From positions 1 through 35,802 of the IMG/VR virus record IMGVR_UViG_3300047552_000114: DNA of 35,802 nucleotides. The stretch is one strand, 5' to 3'. Both the position numbers and the translations under genes were made by a program. This stretch comes from a virus. Positions 1 to 8,329 of the stretch are shown piece by piece; the first letter of the stretch is position 1, and the number at the start of each line of letters is the position of its first letter. The notes beneath the pieces are model-generated. The model was not told the DNA's origin and searched no databases. It saw only the letters and a list, made by a program, of their open reading frames with translations.

Positions 1-1
1 T

Positions 2-148
2 GAATTTATCCATCGAAACAAGATTGGATTTGTTGAGGGCTGCATTATCAAGCGCATTTGTCGGTGGCGGCTCAAGGATGGAGTGCAAGACCTGAAGAAA
101 GCCATCCATGAGATTGAAATGCTGATCGAACTGGAAGGGCTTGCATGA
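2..148 (+). CDS. DUF3310-like phage protein, C-terminal part (cut by window edge)
   Basis: An open frame enters from the left edge and stops at TGA 146-148. The visible 48 residues contain GFVEGCIIKRICRWRLKDG followed by an acidic LKKAIHEIEMLIE helix. This resembles the C-terminal half of DUF3310 (SaV-like) proteins, which often occur in phage early or replication operons; their function is not known. The stop overlaps the next start as ATGA, so the two genes are translationally coupled. The identification rests on pattern memory only, and the start lies outside the window. Confidence 0.6.
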   Translation, partial: EFIHRNKIGFVEGCIIKRICRWRLKDGVQDLKKAIHEIEMLIELEGLA

Positions 149-498
149 ACTTAGAACTGCTGACGATCTACCTAAAAGAGTGGCAAAGACGATCAGACAG
201 GTTCAAGGGAGGGCCAAAGGGGTTTCCAAGAAGGTCGCTAGGGTTTTCTTCAGGAGGCTATCAAAAGGGGCTAGACGAGTTCCAAGATGACTCTGACGAC
301 AAGGTGATGATTGCGCTAGATACAATCATCTACGAAGACCTGCCAGAAGCACAGCGCATCTGCATCCTAGTGCTAACGCAACAGATGCCCAATGTGTTTA
401 AGACTAATCGCAGGGATTTGAACATGGAGGAATTGCTAGATATATCTCTCCGTGCGGTATGGTCTGGACTTCTGGAAAAAGTGCCTTCTGCTGTGTGA
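145..498 (+). CDS. Q-type late transcription antiterminator (probable)
   Basis: 117 aa. The start ATG overlaps the upstream stop (ATGA) and has a good SD (GGAAGGG). The central pattern, a basic N-terminal region, then LGFSSGG, a DD pair, and an ALDTIIYEDLPEAQR segment followed by helices, resembles the P22/lambdoid Q antiterminator family (roughly LGYP..S, DD, ID..I..LP..R). That family modifies RNA polymerase at the late promoter so that it reads through terminators. The context is the better evidence: directly downstream lies an extended -10 promoter, a transcript of about 65 nt and a strong terminator, and all late genes follow. It could instead be another small DNA-binding regulator. Confidence 0.6.
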   Translation: MNLELLTIYLKEWQRRSDRFKGGPKGFPRRSLGFSSGGYQKGLDEFQDDSDDKVMIALDTIIYEDLPEAQRICILVLTQQMPNVFKTNRRDLNMEELLDISLRAVWSGLLEKVPSAV

Positions 499-500
499 TA

Positions 501-531
501 TTTACGGTTGGAGGCGCGATTGTGTTATACT
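501..531 (+). promoter_or_regulatory. Late promoter (PR'-like), extended -10
   Basis: An extended -10 element TGTTATACT lies at 523-531. A weak -35 candidate TTTACG at 501-506 is 19 nt away. The predicted start is about 538-540. The promoter sits right after the Q-like gene and ahead of the terminator at 574-603, as lambdoid late promoters do. Confidence 0.65.
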
Positions 532-573
532 AGAATCACAGGGCAGGACTTTTTGCGCCCAGAAGAAACGTAC

Positions 574-603
574 CCCGCTATGAGCAATCAGGCGGGTTTT
601 TTT
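574..603 (+). terminator. Rho-independent terminator (tR'-like) at the head of the late operon
   Basis: The stem is CCCGC 574-578 with GCGGG 592-596, and an inner TGA/TCA stem closes on a GCAA tetraloop. Seven Ts follow (597-603). Without antitermination it would stop late transcription after about 65 nt. It is the likely target of the Q-like protein. Confidence 0.8.
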
Positions 604-615
604 ACGCCCGGAGAA

Positions 616-864
616 ATGAAAACACAACAAGAAAATCAACAAGCCATGCTTGATTTCTGGCGTGAGTTGATAGATTTAGCCCGTTGGAACAAAGACACGG
701 ACGCGCTACGCAACATACCCACAGACATTTATATGCTGCTTGGATATGACGTTGAAGCATTCCTTGGGTTGCCAAGTGAAGACGAGGAGTTGGGCCATGT
801 GTTTGCTTCTGGCTGTAGCAGAGGCTACATAGAGCAAGACGCTTACGGGGAACGCAATGGCTGA
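616..864 (+). CDS. Hypothetical phage protein, first late gene
   Basis: 82 aa, unrecognised. I start it at ATG 616, just behind GGAGAA and downstream of the terminator T-run; the same frame extends upstream into the promoter and terminator, which cannot be coding. The protein is acidic and probably helical (AMLDFWRELIDLARW, then IPTDIYMLLGYDVEAFLGL). It overlaps the next gene by 8 nt. It precedes the exonuclease and terminase genes, so it may be a packaging or late accessory factor, but nothing in the sequence shows the function. Confidence 0.6.
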   Translation: MKTQQENQQAMLDFWRELIDLARWNKDTDALRNIPTDIYMLLGYDVEAFLGLPSEDEELGHVFASGCSRGYIEQDAYGERNG

Positions 865-1132
865 AAAAGTTAAAAAGCTGAAGCTTGCTGAAGAACCACC
901 AAAGACAGAGTTCAGGCAAGCATGGATAGACATTCGCAACTTTGACGAAGATGCAGCTATTGGTGCTTATGTCATCGCCTTCACTTACGAAGACGAAGAG
1001 GGGCAGAAGCAGATCGCATTCAGCCATTCTCAATCTGGTGCAGAGTTAGCGGAGTTAGTCGGGCTGGCTACATTCTTGCAGCACTTTCTGCTGAATGAAT
1101 CGGCAGATATGGCAGACGAGTATTTGCATTGA
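857..1132 (+). CDS. Hypothetical phage protein
   Basis: 91 aa, unrecognised. It has a lysine-rich start (AEKVKKLKL), a beta-rich centre (YVIAFTYEDEEGQKQIAFSHS) and a hydrophobic helix near the end (LAELVGLATFLQHFLL). It overlaps the upstream gene by 8 nt, and its TGA overlaps the TTG start of the exonuclease gene (TTGA). It therefore belongs to a tightly coupled group ahead of terminase. No signal peptide or clear transmembrane segment is seen. Confidence 0.65.
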   Translation: MAEKVKKLKLAEEPPKTEFRQAWIDIRNFDEDAAIGAYVIAFTYEDEEGQKQIAFSHSQSGAELAELVGLATFLQHFLLNESADMADEYLH

Positions 1133-1881
1133 GAATTCTACTGCTAGACATAGAAACCGCGCCCAATCTGGCTTACGTCTGGGGATTGTGGCAACAGAAC
1201 ATCGCAATCAACCAGATAGAAAATAGCGGCTACACCCTATGTTGGGCGGCTAAGTGGCTAGACGAGCCAGAAGTATTCTTTGACAGCGTACACAAGAGCA
1301 AGCCAAAGCGGATGCTAGAACGTATCCACAAGCTCATTAGCGAAGCAGATGCGGTCATAACATACAATGGCATTAAGTTCGATATGCCAACGCTGAACAA
1401 AGAGTTTCTGCTGCACGGAATGCACCCACCAGCACCCTACAAGAATATTGACCTGCTACAGACCTGCAAGCGTGTCTTTCGCTTCCCTAGTAACAAGCTG
1501 GACTATGTATGCCAAGCACTCGGCATAGGTCACAAGGTGCGCCATGAAGGGCATGAGTTGTGGACTCTGTGCATGGCTGGTGACAAAGACGCATGGGGAA
1601 GGATGCAGGCTTACAACGAAACAGACGTTACCCTGCTAGAAACGCTATACACACGGCTCAGACCTTGGATAGATCGCCACCCGAACATGGCAACCCGCAA
1701 TGAAGATTTGTGTTGTCCAGTATGCTCAAGTCAGAACTATCAGAAGCGTGGACAGGCAGTAACAACAACGCAGAAATACAACCGCTACCAATGCAAGGAA
1801 TGTGGGCATTGGTTCAGAGGCAACAAGACCACCTGGAAAGCAAAGGCAGGGGAAGAGAGATTTATTTCCGTCCCTGTTTAA
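1129..1881 (+). CDS. DEDD-type 3'-5' exonuclease (RNase H-like) with C-terminal zinc ribbon
   Basis: 250 aa, starting at a TTG that overlaps the upstream stop. Exo motifs are visible: I at D7-I-E9 (LLLDIETAP), II at N80/D85 (TYNGIKFDMP) and III at Y162/D166 (YNETD). The Tyr in motif III makes it DEDDy-like. The C-terminus carries C196-x2-C199 and C222-x2-C225 in a zinc-ribbon spacing. Proteins of this shape degrade DNA from 3' ends. Here it sits directly before terminase, so processing of packaging substrates or recombination are both possible. The fold assignment is firm; the role in this phage is inferred. Confidence 0.8.
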   Translation: MRILLLDIETAPNLAYVWGLWQQNIAINQIENSGYTLCWAAKWLDEPEVFFDSVHKSKPKRMLERIHKLISEADAVITYNGIKFDMPTLNKEFLLHGMHPPAPYKNIDLLQTCKRVFRFPSNKLDYVCQALGIGHKVRHEGHELWTLCMAGDKDAWGRMQAYNETDVTLLETLYTRLRPWIDRHPNMATRNEDLCCPVCSSQNYQKRGQAVTTTQKYNRYQCKECGHWFRGNKTTWKAKAGEERFISVPV

Positions 1882-1911
1882 TCTAGCACCCTAGATCGCG
1901 CTGTGAAGCGC
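1881..1911 (+). promoter_or_regulatory. Two adjacent hairpins in the leader of the terminase genes, one with a GNRA loop
   Basis: ATCTAG-CACC-CTAGAT (1881-1896) is followed after one base by GCGCT-GTGA-AGCGC (1898-1911). The second has a GNRA tetraloop and belongs to a four-member family (see 3596, 13918, 24437). The SD GAAGGA and ATG 1929 follow within 20 nt, so the element is part of the terminase leader mRNA. Confidence 0.6.
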
Positions 1912-1928
1912 TTAGAAGGAAAAGACAA

Positions 1929-2273
1929 ATGGCAAGGCCAAGGATTATATCCAGCCCAGATGAGGCATGGGAAAGAGGGCAAGCTTTCTTTAAAGAAAGA
2001 CGCTCACAAGATCGCCCATTGACGGTAACAGGATTGGCTTTGGCACTTGGCCTTAACAGTCGTCAAGCATTGCTAGATTACGAAAATAGACCAGAGTTTA
2101 TTGACACGATAAAAGCACTAAAGTCTGAGTGCGAAGAATACGCAGAAGAGCGCATCTTTGGTGGCAATGCAGCGGGGGCAATATTCGCCCTGAAGAACTA
2201 TGGCTGGACTGATAAGCAAGAGATTGACCAGAAGGTTGACGGCAATCATGTTTATACATGGCTGCAATCGTAA
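1929..2273 (+). CDS. terS: Terminase small subunit
   Basis: 114 aa, with SD GAAGGA 8 nt before the ATG. The pattern is typical of small terminase subunits: an N-terminal RPRIISSPDEAWERGQAFF segment, an HTH-like region (LTVTGLALALGL, then SRQALLDYE), then a helical ECEEYAEERIF and a GNAAGAIFALKNYGW motif followed by DKQEID. The small subunit recognises the packaging site and loads the ATPase subunit. It overlaps the large-subunit gene by 16 nt. Confidence 0.85.
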   Translation: MARPRIISSPDEAWERGQAFFKERRSQDRPLTVTGLALALGLNSRQALLDYENRPEFIDTIKALKSECEEYAEERIFGGNAAGAIFALKNYGWTDKQEIDQKVDGNHVYTWLQS

Positions 2274-3595
2274 TACCGTATGCCCCACGGCAGGCGTTTA
2301 AGCCGCTACACAACAGAACGCAACGATGGGCAGTAGTAGTAGCCCACAGACGAGCAGGCAAGACTGTTGCCTGTGTCAACGAGCTAATCAAGGCCGCAAT
2401 CACATTCAAAGGCAATGATGGGCGCTTTGGATACGTTGCCCCCTTCTACTCACAAGCCAAGTCTGTTGCATGGGACTACCTAAAGCGATACTCAAGCGTA
2501 ATACCGGGGATCACAGTAAATGAATCAGAGTTGCGGATTGATTACCCGAATGGTTCACGCATTCGTCTTTTTGGTGCTGATAATGCTGATGCCCTACGAG
2601 GTCTGTTTTTTGACGGAATCGTTGCAGACGAGTATGGAGATTGGAAGCCTAGTGTTTGGGGTTATGTCATACGCCCTGCTCTGGCTGACCGAGGGGGCTG
2701 GGCAGTCATTATCGGAACGCCTAAAGGCCGTAATCAGTTCTTTGAAATATACCAGTACGCAGGCATAAGTAAAGAGTGGCTATGCTTGACTATTCGGGCA
2801 AGTGAATCAGGACTACTTCCAAAGTCAGAGTTAGACGCACTACGAGAAGAACTGACAGAAGATGCGTGGCGTCAAGAAATGGAGTGCGACTTTGATGCCG
2901 CTATTCCAGGCGCTTACTACGGCAAGGAAATATCCCAAGCAAGAATAGAGGGGCGCATCACCAATGTCCCGTATGACCCAGAGTGGAGCGTATATACAGC
3001 TTGGGACTTGGGCTTTAGTGATGACACGGCTATCTGGTGGTTTCAGACCATTGGTGGAGAAATACGGGTCATTGACTACTACTCAACCAACGGGGAAGAC
3101 ATTGAGCATTACGCTGATGTAATCCTCAACAAGCCTTACAAGTACGGCAAGCACTATCTCCCGCATGACGCTAGAGCAAAGACACTAGCATCTGGTGGCA
3201 AATCAACCATAGAACAACTGGCGAAGCATCTAGGCATAAGCAAGATGACCATAGCCCCAGAGCTTGGCCTGCAAGACGGCATACAAGCGGCTCGACTCGC
3301 CTTTCCCAAGGTATGGTTCGACAAGGTCAACTGTATAGACGGGGTTGACGCATTAAGCCTGTATCAGCGTGAGTATGACGAAGACAAGAAATGCTTTAGG
3401 GATAAGCCCCGGCATGATTGGACAAGCCACACAGCAGACGCATTCAGATATATGTGCATCGCATACCGTGAAGAACGCAAGGCCAAGAAAGAAGACGAAA
3501 CACGCTACCCGATACAGGGTACAGAGCGCGGCATAGTTACCGCACCCCTAGACGAGCTATGGGATACCGCACCTAAGAGATCAGGACGCATTTAA
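2258..3595 (+). CDS. terL: Terminase large subunit (packaging ATPase/nuclease)
   Basis: 445 aa. The ATPase domain shows Walker A AHRRAGKT (residues 29-36), Walker B IVADEYG (D124, E125) and the coupling motif IIGTPKG (151-157). The RNase H-like nuclease domain shows acidic residues at D250 (AWDLGFSDD), D304 (LPHDA) and D394 (HTADAFRY). It pumps DNA into the prohead through the portal and cuts the concatemer. Length and motif order are normal for the family. It overlaps terS by 16 nt and is followed at once by a hairpin and the portal gene. Confidence 0.95.
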   Translation: MAAIVIPYAPRQAFKPLHNRTQRWAVVVAHRRAGKTVACVNELIKAAITFKGNDGRFGYVAPFYSQAKSVAWDYLKRYSSVIPGITVNESELRIDYPNGSRIRLFGADNADALRGLFFDGIVADEYGDWKPSVWGYVIRPALADRGGWAVIIGTPKGRNQFFEIYQYAGISKEWLCLTIRASESGLLPKSELDALREELTEDAWRQEMECDFDAAIPGAYYGKEISQARIEGRITNVPYDPEWSVYTAWDLGFSDDTAIWWFQTIGGEIRVIDYYSTNGEDIEHYADVILNKPYKYGKHYLPHDARAKTLASGGKSTIEQLAKHLGISKMTIAPELGLQDGIQAARLAFPKVWFDKVNCIDGVDALSLYQREYDEDKKCFRDKPRHDWTSHTADAFRYMCIAYREERKAKKEDETRYPIQGTERGIVTAPLDELWDTAPKRSGRI

Positions 3596-3607
3596 CGCCG
3601 TGAGGCG
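3596..3607 (+). promoter_or_regulatory. GNRA-tetraloop hairpin before the portal gene
   Basis: CGCC-GTGA-GGCG follows the terL stop codon directly. The SD (AAGGA) comes 2 nt later and the portal ATG at 3619. Relative to the sister hairpins CGCT-GNGA-AGCG, the closing pair has changed from T-A to C-G with pairing kept. Confidence 0.6.
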
Positions 3608-3618
3608 CAAGGATAAGT

Positions 3619-5871
3619 ATGGAAGATATCAAATCATCACAGAGTTGGCAGCTTCAGCTAGACCTTGCGAAGAAAGACCAAGAGAAGTGGCTGGAACGTG
3701 GCAAGAAGATTGTTAAGAGGTATCGTGATGAGCGTGAGCAATCGTTCAATACAGGCGAAAAGAAATACAACATCCTGTGGTCTAACATCAGGACAATGCT
3801 CCCTGCTGTGTATGCCAAGAAGCCGCAAGCAATTGCTGAACGCCGCTATAAAGATCAAGACCCTGTTGGAAGATGCGCCTCTGAGATTCTTCAGCGCTGT
3901 TTGCAATATGAGATTGATACCTGTCCAGACTACGATTCTTCTATTCGTAATAGCGTCCTTGATCGCCTTCTGGCTGGTCGCGGTGTTGCATGGGTAAGGT
4001 TTGAGCAAGCAGAACAGTTAGAGCAAGAAGAAGATGCTCTTATCACGGATGATGTAGAGCAAGAGTATAACTATGAGAAGTCACCCGTAGATTATGTCTA
4101 TTGGGAAGATTTCCGCTGCTCTCCCGCTAGAACATGGGAGGAAGTGACTTGGGTTGCCCGTAAGGTCTATCTGTCGCGTGAGGAAGGTGAAGAACGCTTT
4201 GGTGAGGACTTTGCCAAGGTTCCTTTGGTGCATCAGCCTGTTGGCCTCGATGACGAGCTAAAGACCCATGACCTTGAGGGTGATGGCGAAAAGCTCAAGA
4301 AGGCTGTTGTATGGGAAATCTGGTACAAGAACGACAAGACAGTCGTATGGATCGCTGAGAAGCACCCGTACATTCTGGATGAACGTGAAGACCCGTTGCA
4401 GCTAGACGCATTCTTCCCCTGCCCCAAGCCTCTGTTTGCTACGCTTTCCACAGACACGCTAATCCCTGTCCCTGACTATGTTCAGTATCAGGATCAGGCA
4501 TACGAACTAGACTCACTCACAGACCGCATTAGTAAGCTTGTGAAGGCTTGCAAGGTAGTTGGTGTGTATGACGCATCGCAGAACGGTGTGCAACGTATGC
4601 TGACTGAGGGCGTGGATAACACGCTCATCCCTGTAGATAACTGGGCGGCATTCGGTGAGAAGAACGGCGTCAAGGGCGTTGTTGATTGGCTCCCTCTGGA
4701 CATGGTTGTTGCTACCCTTAACGAGCTTTATACGGCCCGTGAAGCGGTTAAACAGACCATCTATGAGGTAACAGGTCTAAGTGACATCATTCGTGGCGCT
4801 AGCGTGGCTAGTGAGACTGCTACGGCCCAACAAATCAAGTCCCAGTATGCAAGTCTGCGACTGAAGGAAATGCAGAACGATGTGGCTATGTTCGCATCTG
4901 AACTGCTCCGTAGGAAAGCGCAGATCATGTGCAAGTTCTACCGTCCAGAAACGCTTGTAATGATGAGTGGAATGCAGTCAGGTCAAGATGCGCAATATAT
5001 CCCCCAAGCACTCCAACTGCTGAACTCTGATGTACGCAACTTCCGCATTGAGGTAGCAAGTGATTCATTGGTTGAGTTGGATGAAGCCCAAGAGAAGTCA
5101 AGCCGCCTAGAGTTTCTGCAAGCCGCAGGGCAATTCCTTAAAGAGGCAATCCCTGCAAGCCAGCAAGTGCCTGAACTCGCTCCCGTCTTGGGTGAAATGC
5201 TCATGTTTGGAATTCGCTCATTCAAGTCAGGTAGAAACCTTGAGGGTTCGTTTGAGTCTGCACTCCAACAGATGCAACAGAAGGCACAGCAACCACAGGA
5301 GCCGCCCCCCGATCCTGAGATGATCAAGATTCAGCAGCAAGGCCAGATAGAACAAGGCCGTATGCAGATCGAACAGGCAAGACTGCAAATGGAACAGCAG
5401 AAGATGGCGCTAGAGCAAGAAAAGGCGCAGATTGAACTGCAAGCTAAAGCCCAGGAATCACAACTGAAGGCACAGCTTGAACAGGTCAAGGTAGAGGCTG
5501 AAGCGCAACGGGCTGAGTTAGAACGCCAGAAGGCTGAACATGATGCTGCATTGGAAGCACAAAGGTTGGAGTTTGAGCGCTGGAAAGCCGAACTGGACGC
5601 TAACACCAAGATTGTCGTGGCAGAACTATCTGCGAAGACTACGCTTGAAACGGCGGCTATGTCGGCAAACTCCAAGGACGAGACTGACAATGTTTCGGCA
5701 GACGGTTCCACTACTCCCAAAGCAGGGCTTACCGCATTGGTAGAGGCCATGAATGACAACATGGTCAAGCTGATGGAAGCGCAAGACGAGAAACACAGTA
5801 AGTTAATCGAAACAATGAGCAGGCCCAGGGTTGCTACGCTTAGCAACGGTAAGCAAGTGAGGATTCAATAA
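3619..5871 (+). CDS. Portal protein, P22-type, with long C-terminal coiled coil
   Basis: 750 aa, close to the size of P22 gp1. The N-terminal 450 residues have portal-like features: WSNIRTMLPAVYAKKPQA near residue 60, a stem region with TAQQIKSQYASLRLKEMQND, and a YDSSIRNSVLDRLLAGRG segment. Residues of about 560-700 are almost entirely Gln/Glu/Ala/Lys heptad-like sequence, fitting the helical barrel of P22-like portals. The portal is the dodecameric DNA gate at one capsid vertex and the docking site for terminase and then the adaptor. It follows terL and ends in a TAATG overlap with the next gene. Confidence 0.88.
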   Translation: MEDIKSSQSWQLQLDLAKKDQEKWLERGKKIVKRYRDEREQSFNTGEKKYNILWSNIRTMLPAVYAKKPQAIAERRYKDQDPVGRCASEILQRCLQYEIDTCPDYDSSIRNSVLDRLLAGRGVAWVRFEQAEQLEQEEDALITDDVEQEYNYEKSPVDYVYWEDFRCSPARTWEEVTWVARKVYLSREEGEERFGEDFAKVPLVHQPVGLDDELKTHDLEGDGEKLKKAVVWEIWYKNDKTVVWIAEKHPYILDEREDPLQLDAFFPCPKPLFATLSTDTLIPVPDYVQYQDQAYELDSLTDRISKLVKACKVVGVYDASQNGVQRMLTEGVDNTLIPVDNWAAFGEKNGVKGVVDWLPLDMVVATLNELYTAREAVKQTIYEVTGLSDIIRGASVASETATAQQIKSQYASLRLKEMQNDVAMFASELLRRKAQIMCKFYRPETLVMMSGMQSGQDAQYIPQALQLLNSDVRNFRIEVASDSLVELDEAQEKSSRLEFLQAAGQFLKEAIPASQQVPELAPVLGEMLMFGIRSFKSGRNLEGSFESALQQMQQKAQQPQEPPPDPEMIKIQQQGQIEQGRMQIEQARLQMEQQKMALEQEKAQIELQAKAQESQLKAQLEQVKVEAEAQRAELERQKAEHDAALEAQRLEFERWKAELDANTKIVVAELSAKTTLETAAMSANSKDETDNVSADGSTTPKAGLTALVEAMNDNMVKLMEAQDEKHSKLIETMSRPRVATLSNGKQVRIQ

Positions 5872-6269
5872 TGCCAACAGCAACCTATGAAAAGTTCCAA
5901 CCGGCTATTGAATTGATGCTTGAAGGGGGCAACCTCGGCACAGAAACCTATGCGCTTAAGCTTGCTACCGCACGGACGCTCTCAAGTGGTGCAATCACCG
6001 AAACAACTAACGGTGGCGGCTATACCACAGGGGGCGTTGCTGTATCTGTAGCCACAGCAGGGCAGGCCGCTGGCACATATACCCTTGCCATAACTCAGCC
6101 TACTAACCCTGTATGGACAGGTTCTGGTGGCGGCTTCACATTCCAATATGTAATCCTGACGGGTTCTGTGTCTGGGAATATCGCATCATGGGATTACGGG
6201 TCTAGCCAAACGGTTGCGGCTGGTGAAACTCTGAGCGTTACCCTTACTACGATTCTGACGGTAGCGTAA
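5871..6269 (+). CDS. Small beta-rich structural protein (unrecognised)
   Basis: 132 aa, joined by TAATG overlaps to the portal gene upstream and the repeat protein downstream. The composition is Gly/Thr/Ser/Ala-rich with alternating hydrophobic residues (YTLAITQPTNPVW, then FTFQYVILTGSV). It looks like an all-beta virion or decoration protein. The C-terminus AAGETLSVTLTTILTV is typical of phage structural proteins of this kind. No catalytic motif is seen. Confidence 0.65.
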   Translation: MPTATYEKFQPAIELMLEGGNLGTETYALKLATARTLSSGAITETTNGGGYTTGGVAVSVATAGQAAGTYTLAITQPTNPVWTGSGGGFTFQYVILTGSVSGNIASWDYGSSQTVAAGETLSVTLTTILTVA

Positions 6270-7900
6270 TGGCCCTCTATCACGTTTACAACCAGACTGT
6301 TGGTGATGGCACAGCCACATCTGTCGTTCGTCCTAGTGATTGGAACTCTGCCCACAGTCAGCTAGTAACGCTCTCTGGCAACACATCGGGCGCATCTACT
6401 GCATCTGGCACGAATATTGTATTTCAAGGTGGCAACAACGTAACAGCATCGGTTAATCAGGGTGCTAACGCTGCCACTATCGTATTTAGTGGTGCTAATA
6501 CAGTCGCGCAGACGGTACAGACGCAGCCATCAGGCAACATCGTAGGTGCAGGCTTCACCTCTACCACTACCGCAGGCACAGCGGTTGTAGCAACGCAGAA
6601 CAGCAACGGTTTAAGCATGGGTGTTCCAACGATCATCACCAATGCAATAACGACTGCCAGAGCATCTAATGACGCTGTTGGACTGAATACCGCAGGCACT
6701 AACGTAACCTGGACTGTAAACAGTAGCGGCATCAGCCTTAACGCAGGCGCATACCTTACTACTGCGGCTAATAGCACTCATAGCCACAACTTTGCTACGA
6801 CTACGACTAACGGCGCAAGCATCGTTGTAGGCACGGCTAACAGCGCAGGGGCAACCATTGGGGTTCCAGCCTTCCTGACGACTGCTAGAGGCTCTACGGA
6901 CGCTGTAGGGCTTAATACGGCCCAATCTAACGCGACTTGGACAGTCAATTCTAGCGGCATCTCATTCGATGGTCGCGGATACGCAGGTACAGGCACTAGT
7001 GCTACCAACGCAACATTGACGTTGAACAGCAACGGGCTTCAAATCTCTGTGGCTGGTGGTGGTGTAGTCAACCAGACAGGCCCGAATATCGCTGTAGCAG
7101 GTTCTACGGTTACTAGCGGTGACGTTGTATTCAGTAACAGTAATGGCGTTACTTTTGGAATGAACGGTTCTACTGTAACGGCTAGTGTTAATGCAGGTGG
7201 TGGTGGCGAAACGCTAACCAACTATGTGCCGTATCAGCTTGGGGCTAATACCACATTCAGTTCGCTCGGTCAGAACACGGTTTACTTCCAGCATTTCATC
7301 CCTGACGAATACGTCACTATGTCGAAGATTGAGATGTACGCTAGAGGTTCATTCGTATCTTCTAGCAACTCTCAGGTGTACGCACAGACCGTCCATTATG
7401 GTCTGTACTCGCAAGACACAGGGGCAAGCAGTACCCGTATGACGCAGATCAGTTCGTCCTCTTTGGTGTATAGCGTCAGTTACAACTCAACTACTGCGGC
7501 AGGGTTCACCATCAGTCAAGGTGCGGGTTCGTTTACATCAACGACCAATAACACATCAATGTTGACTAGCGTTAGTGGCCCATTTCACTTGTATCTGCCG
7601 TTTGAAGGCTCACTTGCTCCAGATGTTAAGTACGCCTTTGGCATTCGGGTATCAAGTGCAACCACAGGTAACACAGGCGCACACAGGTTTGCTCCGCTTG
7701 CTCTGTCAATGATGGCAACGACCAACATGGCAAAGATGTACACATCAACGGTAATCGCCTCTGCCAACTCATTGGTTGGTGATAGGGATATGGGCTTTTA
7801 CGCAACTACGTCTGCCTCTCTGCCTGTAAGTTACGCAACATCGCAACTGAGTCAGGTTGTATCTAGGCAGCGTTTTTACCTTCAATTTGAACAGAACTAA
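6269..7900 (+). CDS. Repeat-containing fibre-like structural protein
   Basis: 543 aa. The first 60 residues (HVYNQTVGDG, WNSAHSQLVTLSGNTSG, ASGTNIVFQGGNNVT) recall a domain shared by many phage fibre-like proteins. An imperfect tandem repeat with a 76-residue period is visible: residues 131-156 and 207-232 share the VGLNTA..N.TWTVNSSGIS core. From about residue 320 the sequence changes to a compact beta-rich domain without repeats, a plausible receptor-binding head. Composition is Gly/Ser/Thr/Asn-rich with few charges. A trimeric fibre or appendage is inferred. Confidence 0.65.
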   Translation: MALYHVYNQTVGDGTATSVVRPSDWNSAHSQLVTLSGNTSGASTASGTNIVFQGGNNVTASVNQGANAATIVFSGANTVAQTVQTQPSGNIVGAGFTSTTTAGTAVVATQNSNGLSMGVPTIITNAITTARASNDAVGLNTAGTNVTWTVNSSGISLNAGAYLTTAANSTHSHNFATTTTNGASIVVGTANSAGATIGVPAFLTTARGSTDAVGLNTAQSNATWTVNSSGISFDGRGYAGTGTSATNATLTLNSNGLQISVAGGGVVNQTGPNIAVAGSTVTSGDVVFSNSNGVTFGMNGSTVTASVNAGGGGETLTNYVPYQLGANTTFSSLGQNTVYFQHFIPDEYVTMSKIEMYARGSFVSSSNSQVYAQTVHYGLYSQDTGASSTRMTQISSSSLVYSVSYNSTTAAGFTISQGAGSFTSTTNNTSMLTSVSGPFHLYLPFEGSLAPDVKYAFGIRVSSATTGNTGAHRFAPLALSMMATTNMAKMYTSTVIASANSLVGDRDMGFYATTSASLPVSYATSQLSQVVSRQRFYLQFEQN

Positions 7901-7908
7901 GGACTGAC

Positions 7909-8157
7909 ATGGCGCGATATTTCATTACAGGTTTCTCAGGTGGTAGCGGCGGCAACTTTGGCGTTACTGGACAGCTTATTGACCACTCTATTGAGGTTGA
8001 CATGGGTTTGTCTGTGGACAACATTCCAACTGACCCAGCCGCATCAACTTCTGTGCGCCAACAGATTCAAGACGGGCTTGTCCCTGCGTTGAATGCACAA
8101 CTTCCGTCATATCTTGAATTGACGCTGATCGCATCTGACATTGAGTTCGTGTGCTAA
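7909..8157 (+). CDS. Hypothetical structural-region protein
   Basis: 82 aa, with an SD-like AAGGA 7 nt upstream of ATG 7909. It begins MARYFITGFSGGSGGNFGVTGQ and ends LELTLIASDIEFVC, suggesting a small beta protein. It lies between the repeat fibre protein and a 51-aa gene. I do not recognise the family. Confidence 0.6.
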   Translation: MARYFITGFSGGSGGNFGVTGQLIDHSIEVDMGLSVDNIPTDPAASTSVRQQIQDGLVPALNAQLPSYLELTLIASDIEFVC

Positions 8158-8313
8158 ATGGAAACCCGTGATGGCCTCATTGAGTTTCGCATTGAGGAAG
8201 TAGAAGTCCCTCACAAGGGCAAAGTGCGGATTAAGGAAGTATTTCAGTATCGCCAATGCTTCAAAGGCATCTGGACACCGTGGAAAGAAGTAAGCCTGCC
8301 GAAAGGGGATTGA
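8158..8313 (+). CDS. Small hypothetical protein (51 aa)
   Basis: ATG 8158 follows the preceding stop (8155-8157) without a gap, and the frame runs to TGA 8311-8313. The protein is charged and beta-like (LIEFRIEEVEVPHKGKVRIKEVFQYRQCF, split by short turns, ending WKEVSLPKGD). Coding is supported by the close spacing between neighbours and balanced composition. Function unknown. Its end precedes the glycosyltransferase frame by 16 nt. Confidence 0.55.
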   Translation: METRDGLIEFRIEEVEVPHKGKVRIKEVFQYRQCFKGIWTPWKEVSLPKGD

Positions 8314-8329
8314 AATAGAACCGCAGATA

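Noticed and set aside
602-1033. Leftward frame of 143 codons opposite the first late genes
   Set aside because: It covers three well-coupled rightward starts and part of the terminator, and has no SD or recognisable domain.
5331-5846. Antisense frame of 171 codons opposite the portal gene
   Set aside because: Ser/Cys/Ala-rich sequence produced by reading the Gln/Glu coiled-coil codons backwards.
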